A stretch of 64,000 nt of DNA from Streptomyces sp. NRRL S-455 (GTDB lineage: Bacteria > Actinomycetota > Actinomycetes > Streptomycetales > Streptomycetaceae). The translations under genes were made by a program, and so were the position numbers. The stretch is from positions 1 to 64,000 of the forward strand of contig NZ_JOCT01000023.1 in the NCBI RefSeq assembly GCF_000717875.1. The letters are read 5' to 3'. Position 1 is the stretch's first letter. The number at the start of each line of letters is the position of its first letter. Shown piece after piece: positions 43,577 to 52,249 of the stretch. The notes below the pieces were generated by a model. That model had not been told where the DNA came from and made no database searches. It saw only the letters and a list, made by a program, of their open reading frames with translations.

Positions 43577-44332
43577 TCAGCCCTCCGTCCGCATCGCGGC
43601 AGCCGTCGCGACCTCGGGCTCGGCGAAGCTGTAACAGGGCAACGGCCCGGCCACGCGCAGCTCGACCCGGTCCCGGTACCCGGCGGACAGACGGTCGACA
43701 GCCGCCCGGAAAGCCACAACGTCCTCCCGGTCCACCAGGAACGACATGTTCAGCACGGTTCCGTCGACGTGCGGCCCGGTCGAACGGGCGACGGCCAGCG
43801 CCTCCAGTTCCGGCTGGACCTCCTGTGCGGCGTCGGCCGCGCGGCGCTCCAGGGTGTGGACCACCGCCTCACCCAGGCGCACGTTCGCCTCATATCCCGG
43901 GTGGCGGTGCGCGGCCTCACGAAGCTGCCGGATGCGGGGCTCCTCGGCCACCAGCGCCGCGAGCGCGCCGGTGGCGGGCAGCGCCTTGACGTTCATCTCC
44001 ACGCGTCCGGCCAGCCGGTCGAGCGCGCGCAGATTCCGCTCCTGACCGGTTTCGAGCTGCTCGAGGACCGCGTCGGCGTCCGGAGCCACCATGCCGAAGC
44101 GCATCGGCAGCACCGGTCCGTCGAGGGCCAGCGTGAGCAGCACTTCCTGATGGGCCAGCAGATCCCGCCGCCGCGCACGCAACGGGACTGGGGCGGCACT
44201 GACCACGGCCGCGGTCTCGCCCACGGGCAGCACCTCCAGGGCCGCCTGCGGTGTGCCCACCCCACGCAGCTCCGCCGGCATGCGGTGGCCGCGGGCCACG
44301 ATGCCGTAGACGTAGGTCCCGGCCGCGTTCAT
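43577..44332 (-). CDS. gvpF: Gas vesicle protein GvpF (GvpL/F family)
   Basis: The 251-residue protein has the family motifs TYVYGIVARGH at the start, LLAHQEVLLTLALDGPVLPM and FGMV, and PLPCYSFAEPEV near the end. ATG 44332 overlaps the gvpA stop by four bases. In other bacteria GvpF chaperones GvpA before assembly. Confidence 0.92.
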   Translation of the reverse strand: MNAAGTYVYGIVARGHRMPAELRGVGTPQAALEVLPVGETAAVVSAAPVPLRARRRDLLAHQEVLLTLALDGPVLPMRFGMVAPDADAVLEQLETGQERNLRALDRLAGRVEMNVKALPATGALAALVAEEPRIRQLREAAHRHPGYEANVRLGEAVVHTLERRAADAAQEVQPELEALAVARSTGPHVDGTVLNMSFLVDREDVVAFRAAVDRLSAGYRDRVELRVAGPLPCYSFAEPEVATAAAMRTEG

Positions 44333-44811
44333 CGCTCACTCTCCCGCCTGCGGCGCCCTTCCCCGGACTGAGCCTTCGCACTGCGACGCCGCGACCGCTC
44401 CTCCGGCTCCTTGTCCTCCGGCTCCCTGTCCTCCGGCTCCTCGTCGCCCTCCTCGGAACCGCCGACGACGTCGCGCAGCTTGTCGCCCACCGACTCGATG
44501 GTCTTCCTGACCTTGCGTTTCCCCACGCTCTTGGCCGCCGTCCCGCCGAACAACTCGGGGACCGTGGTGCTGCGCGAGGTGGCCTCCAGATCGACCCGGT
44601 TGCACGCCTCGGCGAACTTCAGATACGTGTCCACGCTGGCGACCACGATGCGCGCGTCTATCTTCAGGATCTCGATGCCGACCAGGGAGACCCGGACGAA
44701 GACGTCGATGACCATGCCGCGGTCCAGGATGAGTTCCAGGGTGTCGTACAGCGTCCCGGCGCGCGGTACGTACACGACCTCGCTGCTGGAGTAGGTGGTG
44801 GTCGTGGCCAT
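44329..44811 (-). CDS. gvpA: Major gas vesicle shell protein GvpA with extended C-terminus
   Basis: The 160-residue protein has the GvpA core (LYDTLELILDRGMVIDVFVR; VSLVGIEILKIDARIVVASV), followed by a charged, probably disordered tail (EEPEDREPEDKEPEERSRRR) that is about 70 residues longer than in cyanobacterial GvpA. Such tails are typical of Streptomyces gvp clusters. ATG 44811 has GAGAGGA upstream. It overlaps gvpF by four bases. Confidence 0.92.
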   Translation of the reverse strand: MATTTTYSSSEVVYVPRAGTLYDTLELILDRGMVIDVFVRVSLVGIEILKIDARIVVASVDTYLKFAEACNRVDLEATSRSTTVPELFGGTAAKSVGKRKVRKTIESVGDKLRDVVGGSEEGDEEPEDREPEDKEPEERSRRRSAKAQSGEGRRRRESER

Positions 44812-44866
44812 GGTCAGTGGGTCCTCTCGGAAGGCTTGACCGGGTGGGCGCCGACAGGGCAGGCCG

Positions 44867-45214
44867 TCAGTCGTTGACGGCGCCTCGGTGGTAGCGGCAG
44901 ACCCTGCGGTACTCGGCAGGCCGGCCCGAATCATCGAGCACCACCTCGTATGTGGCGAGCAGGCTGGTCGTATCGGGGATGCGAGGCACCTCCAGCACAT
45001 CGAGGGCGACGCACCAGCCGTCCTCGGTGCGCCGCACGGCACACACGCCCTCGATGCGGTGGACGATGAAACCCTGCAACCAGTCGCAGGCGGTGCGGGC
45101 GGCCTTCTCGGGCCCGACCTGCGCGACCGTTCCCCGGCCGGCGTCCGCTGAGGTACTGCGGGCACGCGCGCCCTTGGAGGATGGACTGCTACCGGTTCGG
45201 CGTTGCTCTGGCAT
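44867..45214 (-). CDS. gvpO: Gas vesicle protein GvpO
   Basis: The 115-residue protein contains the GvpO fold (CDWLQGFIVHRIEGVCAVRR; DGWCVALDVLEVPRIPDTTS; ATYEVVLDDSG; YRRVCRYHRG). It is the first gene of the gvpO-A-F-G-J-L-S-K operon. ATG 45214 has a weak GGTGA site. A longer in-frame start at 45310 lacks family sequence. GvpO is an accessory protein of actinobacterial and haloarchaeal clusters. Confidence 0.9.
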   Translation of the reverse strand: MPEQRRTGSSPSSKGARARSTSADAGRGTVAQVGPEKAARTACDWLQGFIVHRIEGVCAVRRTEDGWCVALDVLEVPRIPDTTSLLATYEVVLDDSGRPAEYRRVCRYHRGAVND

Positions 45215-45384
45215 GACGCCAGCGTCACCGGGCGGCCCACCTGGCGCATCTTCGCGACGGCCGATCCGGCGAACGCGCCTATGGCCGGGATGGGCCGACC
45301 AGTGCCGCACTCGGCTGCGGCCGGCCGACGGGGGCGCCCATGGGCGTCACCCGGATTGCGGCAGGTCATGACCAGGGTGACGCT

Positions 45385-45609
45385 GTGACGGTGACTCAAC
45401 GTGCACCAGTGGTTGTGCATCCGCCGGGACCCGATGGCGGACGGCACGTGACGATTCGCGGTGAGCAGGTGGGTACGGCCTATCACCTGCTCGATGTTCT
45501 GCAGTTTCTGCGTCGTGCCGGCCTGCCGGAAGCACACGAGGAAATCGATGACCCCGATCTGGTCGAATGGCGCGGTGGCGACTCCAGAATGTGGCGCGAA
45601 CAGCCGTAG
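45385..45609 (+). CDS. Small conserved hypothetical protein
   Basis: The 74-residue protein (VTVTQRAPVVVHPPGPDGGR; VGTAYHLLDVLQFLRRAGLP; LVEWRGG) resembles a small family I recall as frequent in Streptomyces, with a DLxxFLRRAGL segment. GTG 45385 has AGGGTG upstream. It is divergent from gvpO. Function unknown. Confidence 0.75.
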   Translation: MTVTQRAPVVVHPPGPDGGRHVTIRGEQVGTAYHLLDVLQFLRRAGLPEAHEEIDDPDLVEWRGGDSRMWREQP

Positions 45610-45705
45610 GAGGAGCTTCTCCTGCAGGCCTGTCATCCCACCGGGTCAGCGAGGGGGACGGGAGCCGAGCCGAAGGCGGTCACGCTGCACGAACTCGTCT
45701 TCCCC

Positions 45706-45750
45706 CGAGGGCCGGAGGGCCGGAGGGCCGGAGGGCGGAGGGCTGGAGGT
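45706..45750. repeat. Short tandem repeat of CGGAGGGC
   Basis: CGGAGGGC repeats about four to five times with slight variation between 45706 and 45750, in noncoding DNA downstream of PolX. It is a simple slippage-type repeat. Confidence 0.7.
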
Positions 45751-45804
45751 GCTCGGCGCCGCTCGACGTGTGATCCCACATCAGCCTCGGGGGCGCCTCA
45801 TGCC

Positions 45805-47532
45805 TCAGCCCGCCCGGTCCTTGCGCAGGAACCGGCGCAGTCGCCGCAGCGGCCACGCGTTGATCACATCATCCGGGGTGAGCCATCCACGTTGTGCCGT
45901 GCCGATTCCGTAGCGCAGGCAGGCGAGCTGGGGGATCGAGTGGGCGTCGGTGTCGATGGCGAACTTCGCCCCATGACTCCTGGCGCGGAGGACGTCCTCG
46001 TCGCCCAGATCGAGGCGGTCGGGCTGGGCGTTGACCTCCAGGGCCGTGCCGGTGCGGGCGCAGGCGGCGAACACCTCGTCGAGGTCGACGTCGATGCCCG
46101 GCCGTTTGCCGAGCAGCCGGGTGGTGGGGTGGCCGATGATGTTGACCAGGGGGTTCTCGCAGGCGCGTACGAGCCGCCGGGTCATCGCCCTGCGGCCGAC
46201 GTTGAAGTGGGAGTGCACCGCGGCCACGCGGATGTCGAATCCCCGGAGGAACTCGTCGGGCCAGTCCACCTCGCCTTCGGGGCCGATGTTGAGCTCGGTT
46301 CCGTGCAGCAGCCGCATTCCGTGGTACTTGCCGTCCAGTGACCGTACCTGCTCGCGCTGGGTGAGGATCTTCTCGTCGGTCATGCGCTGCATGTACAGGT
46401 TCGGCGCGTGATCTGTGACCGCGTAGTACGCGTAGCCCCGCTCGGCGGCCGCCGCCACCATCTCCTCCAGCGGGGTGAGGCCGTCGGTGAGGTCCGTGTG
46501 GGTGTGCAGGTCACCGAGGATGTCCCGCTCGGTCACCACCTCGGGCAGCTCGCCGCGCAGTCCGGCCTCGACCTCGCCCCGGTCCTCGCGCAGGGTGGGC
46601 GGTATCCACGGGAGGCCCAACCGGGCGTAGACCTCGTCCTCGGAGCGTGAGGCGACCCGTTTTCCGCCGTCGGTTTCGAACAGGCCGTACTCGGAGAGCT
46701 TCAGCCCCAGGTGGACGGCGATCGTGCGGGTGCGGATGTTGTGCGCCTTGGAGCCGGTGAAGTACTGCATCCCGGCACCCCACGCGTCCGGTCGAACCAC
46801 CCGCAGGTCGACCTGGACGCCCTTGACGGTACGGATCGAGGTCTTCTTCTCGCCGTGCGCGATGACCCCGGCGGTGGAGGGCAGTTCGGTGAGCGCGCCC
46901 ATGAAGGGGGTCGAGCGGCGGGCGGCGACCAGGATGTCGATGTCGCCGATGGTTTCCTTCATCCGGCGCAGCGAGCCGGCGTAGGCGCACTGTTCACACC
47001 CGGTGATCCGGGAGAGTTCGGCGACGATGTCCTCGGCCGCCTCCATGGCGGTGCTCAGCAGGATCCGCCCACCTGCCTGCTGCATGAGGGCGATGCCGCG
47101 CAGGATGTTCTCCTCGGTCTTCTCCCCGAAGCCCTTCAGGTCGCGCAGCTTCTCCGCCTTGATGGCGTCGGCCAGCTCGCCCACCGAGGAGATGTGCAGA
47201 TCCTCGTAGAGCGCCATCGCCTTCTTGGGTCCGAGGGTGGGAATGGTGATGAGCTGCCGCACCCCCGCGGGAATCCGGGCCCGCCGCTCCTCGACCACCG
47301 TGACATGGCCGGTGCGGAAGTACTCGACGACCTTCTCGGCGATCGACTTGCCCACACCCGGAATCTCTTTCAGACCGGCGGCATCCAGGTGAGAGACGTC
47401 GGCGGGGTATCCGCCGATCGCCCGGGCGGCCTTCTCGTAGGCGCGCGCCTTGAACGCCTCGCCTCCGGTGATGGCGATGAGGTCCGAGTACTCCTGAAGG
47501 AGCGCCTCGACCTCCTCGTTGGGCCGGACCAC
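45805..47532 (-). CDS. polX: PolX-type DNA polymerase with PHP domain
   Basis: The 575-residue protein has N-terminal helix-hairpin-helix elements (AAGLKEIPGVGKSIAEKVVE; ITIPTLGPKKAMALYEDL), a family X polymerase nucleotidyltransferase core (CAYAGSLRRMKETIGDIDIL with the GS and DxD motifs) and a C-terminal PHP exonuclease (GDLHTHTDLTDG, DHAPN, VHSHFN, FAIDTDAHSIPQ). It would serve in gap filling and base-excision repair. GTG 47532 starts at the family boundary. It ends about 590 bases to the right of gvpO, on the same strand. Confidence 0.93.
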   Translation of the reverse strand: MVRPNEEVEALLQEYSDLIAITGGEAFKARAYEKAARAIGGYPADVSHLDAAGLKEIPGVGKSIAEKVVEYFRTGHVTVVEERRARIPAGVRQLITIPTLGPKKAMALYEDLHISSVGELADAIKAEKLRDLKGFGEKTEENILRGIALMQQAGGRILLSTAMEAAEDIVAELSRITGCEQCAYAGSLRRMKETIGDIDILVAARRSTPFMGALTELPSTAGVIAHGEKKTSIRTVKGVQVDLRVVRPDAWGAGMQYFTGSKAHNIRTRTIAVHLGLKLSEYGLFETDGGKRVASRSEDEVYARLGLPWIPPTLREDRGEVEAGLRGELPEVVTERDILGDLHTHTDLTDGLTPLEEMVAAAAERGYAYYAVTDHAPNLYMQRMTDEKILTQREQVRSLDGKYHGMRLLHGTELNIGPEGEVDWPDEFLRGFDIRVAAVHSHFNVGRRAMTRRLVRACENPLVNIIGHPTTRLLGKRPGIDVDLDEVFAACARTGTALEVNAQPDRLDLGDEDVLRARSHGAKFAIDTDAHSIPQLACLRYGIGTAQRGWLTPDDVINAWPLRRLRRFLRKDRAG

Positions 47533-47650
47533 GTCTCACAGTCTAGGAACCGACGTGTGCGGCATGCCATCTCTCCACCTCGCTGCTCCATGTCCCCAGG
47601 CCCCTCCAGCGCCCGGAGCCGTCGGGCCCGGGGTGTACCTGGATCAGGAG

Positions 47651-47662
47651 GATCAGCTGATC
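47651..47662. promoter_or_regulatory. Perfect 12-bp palindrome GATCAGCTGATC
   Basis: This perfect palindrome lies between the PolX start (47532, minus) and the universal stress protein stop (47742, minus). An additional GATCAG half-site is at 47642-47647. It could be an operator for PolX; nothing else supports this. Confidence 0.35.
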
Positions 47663-47741
47663 TGACGAGCACGCGTTCCGGTCACGGACCGTGCCCGCCG
47701 TGCTGCGGCTGACCGGCGAGGGCTACCCCGCTGCCCGCGTG

Positions 47742-48623
47742 CTACTGGTTGGTGTGCGGGACGGTGATGACCGGGCAGCGGGCATGGTGCAGCACGCCCT
47801 GGCTGACGGAGCCCAGCAGCATGCCGGTGAAGCCGCCGTGACCACGTGTGCCCACGACCAGGCCGAGGGCGTGTTCGGACGCCGTGGCCAGGACCTGTAC
47901 CGGGTGACCCGTGACCACCTCGTGGTGCAGTGCCACTTCCGGATGGGCGGCGGTACGCCCGGCGACGGTCTCCGACAGCAGCCGGCGGCACTCCTGGACG
48001 GCCGCGTCCTCGTCCAGGACTCCGAGCCGCGGTGGGTGCCACACGTACACGGCCCGCAGGACCGCGCCGCGCAGGGCGGCCTCCTCGAAGGCGAAGTCGA
48101 CGGCGGCGGCGGACTGGGGGCTGCCGTCGACTCCGACCACGAAGTACGGGGGTTCCTGGGTGATGTGTTCCGACTCGGGGAGGGTCACCACCGGGCAGGG
48201 CGCGTGAGCGGTCAGCGGCAGAGTGACGGCGGCGGAGCTGAAGTGCTCTTGGAGGGGACTGAGATGCCAGGAACCGAGCACCACCATGGTGGCGTTCTGT
48301 GCCTGCTCGCGCAGCACCCACGCCGGGTGCCCCTCGGCCAGCAGCCCGGACACCGGCATCTGCGGATGCCGGGACTCGGCGAAGGCCACCGCCTCCTCCA
48401 GCGCGCTGTCGCCCGTGGCGTGCAGTGCGTCGTTCCACTCCTCCCAGGTCGGCCGGCCGCCGGTCGGCCGGTATCCGGGGGTCGGCACGTTCTGCGCGAG
48501 GACCAGAAGCAAAGGCAGGCGGCGCCGGTCCGCCTCGTCGGCGGCCCAGGCGAGCGCCGCGCGTCGGCCGGGATCGGGGTCGACACCGACCACGATCGGT
48601 TCACGTCCTTGTGCATGGGGCAT
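47742..48623 (-). CDS. Universal stress protein (two UspA domains)
   Basis: The 293-residue protein has two UspA domains: IVVGVDPDPGRRAALAWAAD (residues 10-29) with SWHLSPLQEHFSSAAVTLPL, and FVVGVDGSPQSAAAVDFAFE with the ATP-binding loop GTRGHGGFTGMLLGSVSQGV. The second domain keeps the G-x2-G-x9-G-S motif, so it probably binds ATP; the first does not. ATG 48623 has no strong ribosome site. It sits beside gas-vesicle and PolX genes, suggesting a stress or hypoxia neighbourhood (inference). Confidence 0.92.
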   Translation of the reverse strand: MPHAQGREPIVVGVDPDPGRRAALAWAADEADRRRLPLLLVLAQNVPTPGYRPTGGRPTWEEWNDALHATGDSALEEAVAFAESRHPQMPVSGLLAEGHPAWVLREQAQNATMVVLGSWHLSPLQEHFSSAAVTLPLTAHAPCPVVTLPESEHITQEPPYFVVGVDGSPQSAAAVDFAFEEAALRGAVLRAVYVWHPPRLGVLDEDAAVQECRRLLSETVAGRTAAHPEVALHHEVVTGHPVQVLATASEHALGLVVGTRGHGGFTGMLLGSVSQGVLHHARCPVITVPHTNQ

Positions 48624-48713
48624 CGCCGACTCCCTGTGGCTTCTTCGACCGGCACGTCGGGCCGATGACGGTCACCGCGGCCGAATCGGTTCTTGTTCCG
48701 GCCTCGGGGGCGC

Positions 48714-48923
48714 CTACAGGCCCTGGGCGAGCAGGAGTTCGTGGGCGAGTCGTGCGCCGCGTGCCGCTTCCTCGGGGGAAACGTCCTGCGACGGGATGTT
48801 CTCCAGGCCACGGGCGAGGACCCGGACGGCCTCGGCCAGGGTCGCGACCTGTGCCTCCAGTCGGCTCAACCGGGCCTCCGGTCCGGGCGGGGCACTGGCT
48901 TCGTCGGGATGGGGCTGCGTCAT
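48714..48923 (-). CDS. Small coiled-coil protein of unknown function
   Basis: The 69-residue protein (RLSRLEAQVATLAEAVRVLA; EEAARGARLAHELLLAQGL) is mostly helical and probably a short coiled coil. ATG 48923 has AAAGGAGG at ideal spacing, so translation is well supported. Its stop lies 90 bases before the universal stress protein's start on the same strand. Not recognised. Confidence 0.7.
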   Translation of the reverse strand: MTQPHPDEASAPPGPEARLSRLEAQVATLAEAVRVLARGLENIPSQDVSPEEAARGARLAHELLLAQGL

Positions 48924-49509
48924 GATCGTGCCTCCTTTCGAGGTGATGGGGCCGCGGGGGCGACGCGGTCTTCCGAAGCCGAAGGCATCGAGATCCGGCA
49001 CCAGCACCTTCATCGCCCCGGTTCCCGGGCCGCTCCTCATCACGCTGATCAGCCCGTGCTGCGCAGGGTGTACCTCCTGCCATCACACGGTTCCGCTGCC
49101 CTGGCCGCGGCGGTGCGCGGACAGAGAACCCGGGCAGCGACCTCGGGCGCCTGATCAGCCATGGGGACCACCACCGTGTGGCCGCCCGGCAGCCGTGCCC
49201 TGCCGGTCACCGCTTATAGCCAGTAAACAACGGCCGCCCAGCGCCCGCAGCGAACAGGACCGTGGGCGACACGTACGGTCCGTGGCCCCGCCGTGTGGCT
49301 GCCGCAGATGGTCAGGTTGCCGAAGACGTACTGGTCAGGGCCACCGAGGGCGGCCACGATCGGTCGGGCGAGGCGCCTGGGCGGATAGACGCCGCCGGCC
49401 AGGGCGGAGGTGTCGGCGACGTGGCCGTGCAGTCCGTTGCCGCCCCTAGGCAGCGCGCTGGACGAGGAAGGCGGCCGGGTGGCCCGTCGCCATTGAGGTG
49501 GGCGCCGTG
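48924..49509. other. 586-bp interval without a recognisable gene
   Basis: I see no gene with family character here. Minus-strand frames from 49214 read as Pro/Arg-rich sequence, ending with a segment (LARPIVAALGGPDQYVFGNL) that looks protein-like but is isolated. Together with the frameshifted gene to the right, this looks like decaying DNA. Confidence 0.5.
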
Positions 49510-49940
49510 TCAGACCTTGATGACGGTGGCGCGCCTGCCGCACAGCGCCATGAGGTCCCCGGGGTCGGAGGTGAGGATCGTGGTGGGTCCGGGGGCGGCG
49601 AGGGCGGTGGCGCTGAGCATGGCGTCGATGGCGCACTTGTGGCCGTGCAGGCCGGCGTCGGCGAGGAGGGCGGCTGCGTGGCGGGCGAGGGGTTCGGTGA
49701 CCGGTTCGACGATGAGGCGGGAGAGGGTCCACTCCAGGGCGGGGCGGTTGATCCGCGGGTGGACGACTTCCGTCAGGGTGCCGCGGAGGTGATCACCCGT
49801 AGATCGTTGGCGAGGGCGAGGGCGAGGGCGAGGGCGAGGGCGAGCCGGGCGGTGACGGTACGGTCGCGGAGGACGGCTTTGGCCAGTGCCTCGCTGTCCA
49901 GTACGAGGGTGCCGCCGGGGACGGCGGGGGAGCGGTTCAC
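49510..49940 (-). pseudogene. PIN-domain (VapC-like) gene with frameshift
   Basis: From GTG 49940 the frame reads VNRSPAVPGGTLVLDSEALA, a PIN N-terminus with the first catalytic Asp, then an expanded LALALALALALA run and DLRVITSAAP before a stop. Shifting by one base near 49776-49782 continues the domain as TLTEVVHPRINRPALEWTLS, HKCAIDAMLSATALAA and LTSDPGDLMALCGRRATVIK to a stop at 49510. All expected PIN acidic residues survive across the two frames, so a single-base deletion broke the gene (or is a sequencing error). PIN toxins are RNases; this copy is probably dead. Confidence 0.8.
49809..49844. repeat. Hexanucleotide repeat (GGCGAG x6) inside the PIN gene
   Basis: Six perfect GGCGAG units (49809-49844) encode the Leu-Ala run on the minus strand. 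PIN proteins normally have only one or two LA dipeptides at this point, so this is a slippage expansion in frame. Confidence 0.8.
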
Positions 49941-50211
49941 GCGGCGTTCGCTCCGCCCGTCGCCTGGTTGTTGCGGGCAGTTCGGGTCAGGGCGTGAGCG
50001 TCACGAGGCCTTCGCGCGGGGCGGTGGCGTCATCGAGTGCCTGGCGGCAGATTTCACCGGTGACGATGAGGCGCTGCCCGACGCGGGCGGTCGAAGCGGG
50101 GGCCCCGGCCAGATGCCGTGCGTCCACCACGAAACGGGGCAGGTGGTGGGTGAGCCATGCGAGGTTCTGACACAGCCGCCGGGGCCTCGCGCCGCCTGGT
50201 TCACCCGTCAT
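49938..50211 (-). pseudogene. Broken small gene upstream of the PIN gene, possible antitoxin remnant
   Basis: A coding-like minus-strand frame (HHLPRFVVDARHLAGAPAST; IVTGEICRQALDDATAPREG) ends at 49987, while another frame, ending TARNNQATGGANAA, terminates at 49937 overlapping the PIN start in a GTGA, as antitoxin genes do. The two frames look like parts of one gene split by a shift near 49990. Identity unknown; the antitoxin idea is inference from position. Confidence 0.3.
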
Positions 50212-50235
50212 CCGGAAGATGCGACAGATGACCGT

Positions 50236-51381
50236 TCACCCGTCCTGCGACAGCAAGCCTGCCAGCGTCTCGTAGGAACGGTCCCAACCCCATTCCCGGC
50301 ACACCCAGGCACGCCCCTTCACGCCCAGCGCGCCTGCCGCCTCCCCGTCAAGGAGCAGTTCGGTCAGGCGAGCGGCCACGGCCTCGGCGCTTCTTCCGTC
50401 GACCACATGCCCCGTCTCACCGTCCCGGACCGTGTCCGGAGCACCTCCGGAGTCCCCGACGACCACGGGGAGCCCGGCGGCTGCCGCCTCGAGGAAGACG
50501 ATGCCCAACCCTTCGACCTCAAGACCGAGCCGCCGGGTACGGCAAGGCATGGCGAAGACATCAGCCGCCGCGTACAACGGCGCGACCCGGTCGTGGGGCA
50601 GCCCACCCGTGAAGACGACGGCGTCCTCGACGTCTTCCCGACGGGCCAGGGCCCGCAGCCGGCCTGCGTAGGATCCGGAACCGACGACGAGCAGGCGCGT
50701 TCCGGGCACCGTTCGGCGCACCGTGGGCAGGGCACGGATCAACGTGTCCTGCCCCTTCCTCGGCTTCAGCCGTGCCACGCACACCACGACCGGGTCGTCG
50801 TCGCCCAGACCCAACTCCCGGCGCACCGCCCCAACGTCGGAGCGGGGCCGGAACGTCTCGTGATCCACTCCCGGAGTCAGCCGGGCCAGCCTGGCCGCGC
50901 CCCGGGGCCCGACGGCGCGGGCGATCCGCGTCCGGGTGTACTCGCCCAAGCACGTCACCGTGTCGGCCCCGTGACAGATGCGGCGCAGCAGCCCGCGGGC
51001 GATCGGCACCTTTGCCCACCACAGTTCGTGGCCGTGCGTGGTGGCGACGATGCGCTCCGCCCCGGCGCGGCGCAGTCGCGGTGCCATCAGGCCCAGCGGA
51101 GCCGCGGCCCCGAACCAGACACGGGTGCAGTCATGGGCGCGGAGCAGTTCCGCCACCCGCGCCGAGACACGTGGGGTGGGGAGCAGGGTGCGGGCGGAAT
51201 CCCGGATCACGGGGAAAGGCTGGGCGGCGTCGAACTCCGCGCTCCCCGGGGTAGCAGAGGTGTACACGACGACGTCGTCCGCAGGAAAGCGACGGGTGAC
51301 TTGGTACACGAAGGTTTCGATGCCGCCTTGCCGGGGCGGGAAGTCGTTGGTGACGACCAGGGTGCGGGGCACCGCGCTCAC
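50236..51381 (-). CDS. GT4-family glycosyltransferase (PimB-like)
   Basis: The 381-residue protein is a GT-B, family 4 glycosyltransferase: LVVTNDFPPRQGGIETFVYQ at the N-terminus, HGHELWWAKVP, VCVARLKPRKGQDTLIRALP for nucleotide binding and EGLGIVFLEAAAAGLPVVVG with the E-x7-E donor motif. It resembles mannosyltransferases that modify phosphatidylinositol or other lipids. GTG 51381 overlaps the FkbM stop (GTGA). It is the last gene of a three-gene operon. Confidence 0.9.
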   Translation of the reverse strand: MSAVPRTLVVTNDFPPRQGGIETFVYQVTRRFPADDVVVYTSATPGSAEFDAAQPFPVIRDSARTLLPTPRVSARVAELLRAHDCTRVWFGAAAPLGLMAPRLRRAGAERIVATTHGHELWWAKVPIARGLLRRICHGADTVTCLGEYTRTRIARAVGPRGAARLARLTPGVDHETFRPRSDVGAVRRELGLGDDDPVVVCVARLKPRKGQDTLIRALPTVRRTVPGTRLLVVGSGSYAGRLRALARREDVEDAVVFTGGLPHDRVAPLYAAADVFAMPCRTRRLGLEVEGLGIVFLEAAAAGLPVVVGDSGGAPDTVRDGETGHVVDGRSAEAVAARLTELLLDGEAAGALGVKGRAWVCREWGWDRSYETLAGLLSQDG

Positions 51382-52235
51382 GCCCCATCCCGGTCGGTGA
51401 CGAACAGGTAGTTGCGTCCCTCGTCCGTGACACGGGGGACGGGACGCCAGCGCGCGTTCCGCCACGCGTACATGCGATAGCCCTGCCGTTCCATCAGGTC
51501 GACGACCCCTTGAGCGTTCCACCCGTACTTGGCCAGATGGCGTTCCTCGATCTCCAGGAGCACAGCGGGCCGGTCGCTGCGCAGAGTCCGGTCCGCGCCC
51601 AGCAGTACGGCGGGCTCGGCACCCTCCACATCCGCCTTGACGAAGTCCACCCGGCCCAGCACACCGCCGGCCCGTAAGGCGTCGACGGTGGTGACCCGGA
51701 CGGGGAGGCGGCGTTCCCCGGCGAACTCCTCGTTGGGGCCGAGCCCGTCGGCACCGGAGGTGACGAACGCCCGGCCGTGCACGGGGAGGCCGCGGCGCAC
51801 GGGCAGGCTCATCTCGGCGAGTTCAGTACGCGCACCGAGAGCGACCCGGTGCCGGTGGACCGTGCCCCGACAGCCAAGCACGGTGCTTCCGGCGGACAGC
51901 ACCCTGAACGCTCCCGGCAGCGGTTCGAAGCTGTGCACCGCTCCGCTCGGCCCGACCAGGCCGGCGAGCGTGTACGTGTACAGGCCGTACTCGGCGCCCA
52001 CGTCGAGACAGGTGCCGCCCGCACGCACCACCCCGGCCAGCCCGGCCAGTTCCCCCTCCACGAAGGACACCCGGCCCCCGAGCCGGCGTAATATCCCGGC
52101 GGTGCGGGACAGCCGGAACGGGCGCCGCGCCAAGGGACGGCGGGACCCGGCCGCATCAGGGGCCCCAGCCCGGTCCCGAACCGCGCCCGCCTCCATTCCG
52201 ATGCTGCGTAGGTTTCGTGAGGTATCCGCGGACAC
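51378..52235 (-). CDS. FkbM-family methyltransferase
   Basis: The 285-residue protein has the FkbM AdoMet fold: CLDVGAEYGLYTYTLAGLVG (Gly-loop), VHSFEPLPGAFRVL and VDFVKADVEGAEPAVLLGAD. FkbM methyltransferases commonly O-methylate sugars. GTG 52235 has AGGAG upstream. It is coupled to the glycosyltransferase by a GTGA overlap and follows the membrane protein by 14 bases. Confidence 0.9.
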   Translation of the reverse strand: MSADTSRNLRSIGMEAGAVRDRAGAPDAAGSRRPLARRPFRLSRTAGILRRLGGRVSFVEGELAGLAGVVRAGGTCLDVGAEYGLYTYTLAGLVGPSGAVHSFEPLPGAFRVLSAGSTVLGCRGTVHRHRVALGARTELAEMSLPVRRGLPVHGRAFVTSGADGLGPNEEFAGERRLPVRVTTVDALRAGGVLGRVDFVKADVEGAEPAVLLGADRTLRSDRPAVLLEIEERHLAKYGWNAQGVVDLMERQGYRMYAWRNARWRPVPRVTDEGRNYLFVTDRDGA

Positions 52236-52249
52236 GTGGTCTCCTGTGG

